Part shown: positions 60,697 to 64,000 of the stretch, piece by piece | How positions within the stretch are numbered: the first letter of the stretch is position 1 | Layout: each line of letters begins with the position of its first letter | Source of the DNA: CAVTWY01 sp963738575 | GTDB lineage: Bacteria; Pseudomonadota; Gammaproteobacteria; Burkholderiales; Burkholderiaceae_C | NCBI GenBank assembly: GCA_963738575.1 | Contig: CAVTWY010000004.1 | Coordinates: 1,302,001-1,366,000 of the forward strand | Direction of reading: 5' to 3' | Length of the DNA stretch: 64,000 nt | Translations under genes and position numbers: made by a program | The notes under the pieces: generated by a model | What the model was told of the DNA's origin: nothing | The model's database searches: none | Seen by the model: only the letters and a program-made list of their open reading frames with translations

Positions 60697-62105
60697 AGCA
60701 CGCCGTCAAGTCGATCCACTTTGTGGGCGTGGGCGGTGCCGGCATGAGTGGCATCGCAGAAATCTTGCACAACCTGGGGTACCGGGTGTCAGGCTCCGAC
60801 CAAGCCGCCAGTGCCACCACCCGTCGCCTGGCCCGATTGGGCGTCACAGTTCACCTGGGGCATGACGCAGCCCATGTTGCAGGCGCTGAAGCGGTGGTGA
60901 CGTCCACCGCCGTGAAGGGCGACAACCCAGAAGTGATCGCAGCCCGCGCCAAGCGCATCCCCGTGGTGCCGCGAGCTGTGATGCTGGCCGAGCTGATGCG
61001 CTTGAAGCGTGGCATTGCCATTGCGGGCACGCATGGCAAGACCACCACCACCTCGTTGGTGACGAGTGTGTTGGCCGAGGCTGGCGTGGACCCAACGTTC
61101 GTGATTGGCGGTAAATTGCAAAGTGCCGATGCCAACTCGCGTTTGGGTGCGGGCGATTACATCGTTGTCGAGGCCGACGAAAGCGACGCCTCCTTTTTGA
61201 ATCTGAATGCCGTGCTCTCGGTGGTGACCAACATCGACGCCGACCACATGGAAACCTACGGCCACGACTTTGCCAAGCTCAAGCAGGCGTTCATTGACTT
61301 CTTGCACCGCATGCCGTTTTACGGCGCAGCGATCGTCTGCGGTGATGACGCGGGTGTGCGTTCGATCTTGCCCATGATTTCGCGCCCCGTCATTCGCTAC
61401 GGCTTGGGTGCCGACAACCAAGTGCGCGCCGTTGACGTGCAAGCCTTGCCTGGGGGGCGCATGACGTTTGTGGTGCAACGCCGCAACGGCATGGACATGC
61501 CCGACCTGCCCATTTCACTGAACTTGCCGGGTGAACACAACGTCTTGAACGCGCTGGCTGCCATCGCGGTGGCCACCGAACTGGAGCTTGACGACGCGCC
61601 CATCGTTGCGGCACTTGACAAGTTTGGTGGCGTCGGCCGTCGTTTTGAGAGTTATGGTGATCTGCCAGCGAGTGGCGGTGGTGTGTTCACGCTGATTGAT
61701 GACTATGGACACCACCCGGTCGAAATGGCGGCAGTGCTGTCTGCGGCCCGAGGAGCCTTCCCGGGGCGTCGCTTGGTGCTGGCGTTTCAACCGCATCGCT
61801 ACACGCGCACGCGCGACTGCTTTGAGGATTTTGTCAAAGTCATGGGTGGTGCCGACGCCGTGTTGTTGACCGAGGTGTACGCGGCGGGCGAGCAACCCAT
61901 CGTCGCAGCCGATGGCCGCTCGCTTGCGCGTGCCATCCGCGTGGCGGGTCACACCGACCCCGTGTTTGTCGACGATGTGGCCGACCTGCCCATGGCCGTC
62001 ATTCACCACGCCAAAGACCAAGATGTGGTGATCTCGATGGGTGCCGGCTCCATTGGGGGTGTGCCGGCCAAGGTGGTGGATCACTTGAAGGGACTCGCAG
62101 CATGA
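60693..62105 (+). CDS. murC: UDP-N-acetylmuramate-L-alanine ligase
   Basis: 470-residue Mur ligase adding the first L-alanine. The N-terminal nucleotide motif FVGVGGAGMSGIAEIL is followed by GSDQAASATTRRL, the ATP site GTHGKTT at about residues 112-118, VEADESDASFL, NIDADHMETYG, DDYGHHPVE and FQPHRYTRT. ATG at 60693 overlaps murG and its stop overlaps ddlB, both by four bases. Confidence 0.94.
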   Translation: MKHAVKSIHFVGVGGAGMSGIAEILHNLGYRVSGSDQAASATTRRLARLGVTVHLGHDAAHVAGAEAVVTSTAVKGDNPEVIAARAKRIPVVPRAVMLAELMRLKRGIAIAGTHGKTTTTSLVTSVLAEAGVDPTFVIGGKLQSADANSRLGAGDYIVVEADESDASFLNLNAVLSVVTNIDADHMETYGHDFAKLKQAFIDFLHRMPFYGAAIVCGDDAGVRSILPMISRPVIRYGLGADNQVRAVDVQALPGGRMTFVVQRRNGMDMPDLPISLNLPGEHNVLNALAAIAVATELELDDAPIVAALDKFGGVGRRFESYGDLPASGGGVFTLIDDYGHHPVEMAAVLSAARGAFPGRRLVLAFQPHRYTRTRDCFEDFVKVMGGADAVLLTEVYAAGEQPIVAADGRSLARAIRVAGHTDPVFVDDVADLPMAVIHHAKDQDVVISMGAGSIGGVPAKVVDHLKGLAA

Positions 62106-63091
62106 CCATGCCCGCCGTTCCCGTCGACGTCAGAGCCCTGGGCAAAGTGGCCGTGCTGATGGGTGGCACGTCGGCCGAGCGCGAGATATCGCTTTTGTCG
62201 GGCCAAGGTGTTTTGGCGGCCCTGCGCAGCCGGGGTGTTGATGCCCACGCCTTTGACCCAGCGCTGCGGCCCCTGCACGAACTCAAGCAGGACGGTTTTG
62301 TGCGTAGTTTCATCACCCTCCACGGCCGTGGTGGCGAGGATGGCACGTTGCAAGGCTCGCTTGAATGGCTGGGCGTGCCTTACACCGGTTCGGGCGTGAT
62401 GGCCAGCGCCGTGGCGATGGACAAGGTGATGACCAAGCGTGTGTGGATGGCAGACGGCCTGCCAACCCCACCGTATGTTCGTTTGGCCCCCGACGAGCGC
62501 CAGCGGGACCGCGTGATGGCGATTCCCGACACCTTGGGATTGCCTTTGATCGTCAAACCGCCGCGCGAGGGCTCATCGATTGGCGTGAGCAAAGTGGCGG
62601 GCTATTCGCAAATGCAAAGTGCCGTGGATTTGGCATGTCAATACGACGCTGACGTGTTGTGCGAGGCATTCATCGAAGGCGAGGAAGTAACGTGCCCCAT
62701 CCTGGGTGAGGGTGGCCATGCACGCGCGCTGCCCGTCATCAAAATCGTGGCGCCCGAGGGTGCCTACGACTACCAAAACAAATACTTCACTGATGTTGTG
62801 CGTTATCAGGTTCCTTGTGGTTTGCCCGACTCCGAGGAGGCCAACTTGCGCGCCTTGGCGGTTGCAGCCTACCGATCACTGGGGTGCCGAGGCTGGGGCC
62901 GTGCCGATTTCATGATTCGTGCCAGTGATCGCAAAGCGTTTTTGCTTGAGATGAACACATCGCCTGGCATGACGGGGCACTCCTTGGTGCCCATGTCGGC
63001 CAAGTCGATGGGCATGAGCTACGAAGACCTCTGCCTGCACATTTTGTCCACGGCTGCGCTCGACAGCGTGCCTTTCAAGGGGGTGCGCTGA
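62102..63091 (+). CDS. ddlB: D-alanine-D-alanine ligase
   Basis: 329-residue ATP-grasp enzyme making D-Ala-D-Ala. Motifs: VLMGGTSAEREISLLSG at the N-terminus, LHGRGGEDGTLQG, GVPYTGSGVMASAVAMDK, VKPPREGSSIGVSKV and the C-terminal MNTSPGMTGHSLVP. ATG at 62102 overlaps murC; the stop is one base before the ftsQ start. Confidence 0.93.
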   Translation: MTMPAVPVDVRALGKVAVLMGGTSAEREISLLSGQGVLAALRSRGVDAHAFDPALRPLHELKQDGFVRSFITLHGRGGEDGTLQGSLEWLGVPYTGSGVMASAVAMDKVMTKRVWMADGLPTPPYVRLAPDERQRDRVMAIPDTLGLPLIVKPPREGSSIGVSKVAGYSQMQSAVDLACQYDADVLCEAFIEGEEVTCPILGEGGHARALPVIKIVAPEGAYDYQNKYFTDVVRYQVPCGLPDSEEANLRALAVAAYRSLGCRGWGRADFMIRASDRKAFLLEMNTSPGMTGHSLVPMSAKSMGMSYEDLCLHILSTAALDSVPFKGVR

Positions 63092-63092
63092 G

Positions 63093-63939
63093 ATGGCCCG
63101 CGTGGACGTTCGTGCCAAGCCCAAAAAGCGTGCCGACAACGTCGCACTGCCGGGGGACGTGCACGTGCTGAACTTGTTGGCCAGCGTGTTGGTTCTGGTC
63201 ACGTTGGGCTTCCTGGCCTCCAGTGCGTGGGGTGTCATGAAGACGTCACGCACGTTCGCCCTGCGATCGATCGAAGTGGCCAACTCTTTGAACAAGACAA
63301 GCTTGTCGGCGCTGCGCGCAGTTGCAGCGCCACGCGTGGCAGGCAACTTCTTCACCGTTGACATGGTGCAAGCGCGGGCCGCCTTTGAGGCCGTGCCTTG
63401 GGTGCGACGGGCCAGCGTGCGTCGAATTTGGCCCAGCGGGCTTGAGGTCACGATTGAAGAGCACCGGGCCACAGCCTTTTGGGACGGTGGCGATGGTGAC
63501 GATCGACTGGTCAACGAATATGGCGAAGTTTTTGATGCCAACTTGGCCGAGGTTGAGGACGACAGTTTGCCCATGCTGGGAGGCCCCGAGGGGTCATCGC
63601 CCCAGGTGTTGGCTGCCCATCAACGCTTGCTGCCTGTGTTGTCTCCCATGAGCGCACAAATCGAAGTCGCTACGCATCACGCGGCGTGGTTCGTGGCAGG
63701 CTGAACTGGACAACGGCGTCGTGTTGGAGTTGGGACGTGGCAATGCCACGGGTGACTTCCAAGACGTCGTCGAACGCACCGCTCGATTTGTGCGAACGCA
63801 CGCTGAAGTTGTGGGTCGATTTGGCAATCCCAAGTTGCAACACGTTGACCTGCGGCATGGCAATGGTTATGCCTTGCAGCTTGAAGGTATTGAGCTCAGT
63901 GTGCCGAGCAAGCCGCAACAACCCCTCAAGAAAAGATAA
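63093..63939 (+). pseudogene. ftsQ: Cell division protein FtsQ, frameshifted in this sequence
   Basis: Bitopic divisome protein. The first frame has a basic start, one membrane helix (about residues 25-50), the POTRA-type segment (FALRSIEVANSL onward) and PWVRRASVRRIWPSGLEVTIEEHRA, then stops at 63704 after WFVAG. The C-terminal part, VLELGRGNATGDFQDVVERT to the end, is in another frame and finishes at 63939. Removing one base near 63695-63700 joins the two as about 281 residues, normal for betaproteobacteria. Essential in most bacteria, so a sequence error is likely. Confidence 0.9.
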
Positions 63940-63956
63940 CAATCAGGACACACGCG

Positions 63957-64000
63957 ATGGCCAAAGAATACAAAGATCTGGTGGTGGGGCTCGACATCGG
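63957..64000 (+). CDS. ftsA: Cell division protein FtsA, 3' end cut by window
   Basis: Only the first 14 complete codons are present: MAKEYKDLVVGLDIG matches the start of FtsA, including the beginning of the actin-fold phosphate-1 loop (GLDIG). Purine-rich aggac at 63946-63950 precedes the ATG. Position after ftsQ in the dcw cluster supports the call. Confidence 0.85.
   Translation, partial: MAKEYKDLVVGLDI

Noticed and set aside
63721..63939. Small independent gene between ftsQ and ftsA
   Set aside because: It encodes the C-terminal end of FtsQ in a shifted frame.
1..64000. tRNA genes, CRISPR arrays, insertion sequences or prophage genes
   Set aside because: No cloverleaf-like sequence, regularly spaced direct repeat array, transposase or phage structural gene was recognised by reading; a tRNA/IS scan would be needed to exclude them fully.

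Overview
The window is a 64 kb stretch of a high-GC (roughly 60%) chromosome from a betaproteobacterium, most likely a Burkholderiales/Comamonadaceae member. The pointers are the dcw cell-division cluster in betaproteobacterial order, Bug/TctC-type solute receptors, a proteobacterial class A RNase P RNA, an E. coli-type GshA, a three-gene 2-oxoacid oxidoreductase set known from betaproteobacteria, and a GC-rich hairpin repeat of a kind common in Comamonadaceae. No tRNA, rRNA, CRISPR array, insertion sequence or prophage was recognised.

Layout. 1-4.6 kb: the 3' part of aspA, then a glutamate/aspartate ABC importer (gltIJKL-like). 4.6-9.2 kb: pyrC, an NYN-domain protein, htpX, a GFA-family protein and an alpha/beta hydrolase. 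9.2-14.1 kb (minus strand): a tripartite tricarboxylate transporter (tctCBA) with a PfkB sugar-acid kinase and a KDPG-type aldolase. 14.3-20.5 kb (plus): a secreted intradiol-dioxygenase-like lipoprotein; a nucleoside salvage set (adenosine deaminase, orphan Bug receptor, nucleoside hydrolase, ribokinase); a peptidoglycan amidase; a DUF3237 protein. 20.5-25.3 kb (minus): korB, korA and an FAD/Fe-S korC-like partner. 25.4-27.5 kb: rnpB and gshA.

27.5-39.2 kb: a ten-gene minus-strand operon for non-phosphorylative oxidation of a sugar (IlvD/Edd dehydratase, HpaI-type aldolase, complete sugar ABC importer, Gfo/Idh/MocA oxidoreductase, aldose epimerase, SMP-30 lactonase, SDR dehydrogenase), with a divergent LacI regulator and a perfect LacI-type operator overlapping the operon's -10 region. 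39.6-42.7 kb: a LysR regulator divergent from a (frameshifted) tartrate dehydrogenase-like gene and a Bug receptor. 42.7-47.2 kb: a bacterial 3-sulfolactate degradation module (comC, slcC, suyB, suyA) divergent from a GntR/HutC regulator. 47.3-49.1 kb: a Bcr/CflA-type MFS transporter and a GNAT acetyltransferase. 49.2-64 kb: the dcw cluster mraZ-rsmH-ftsL-ftsI-murE-murF-mraY-murD-ftsW-murG-murC-ddlB-ftsQ-ftsA (cut by the window end), with MraZ boxes in front of mraZ.

How it fits together. Much of the window is a catabolic island for small organic acids, sugars, nucleosides and an organosulfonate, each block with its own transporter parts and often its own regulator and visible operator. The most interesting pairing is the sulfolactate module a few kilobases from a sugar operon whose enzyme families (SDR, SMP-30, IlvD/Edd, HpaI) are those of both pentose oxidation and the sulfoglycolytic Entner-Doudoroff route. 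Four genes (sugar ABC ATPase, tartrate dehydrogenase-like, murF, ftsQ) carry a single-base frameshift. Because murF and ftsQ should be essential, assembly or sequencing error is the first explanation.
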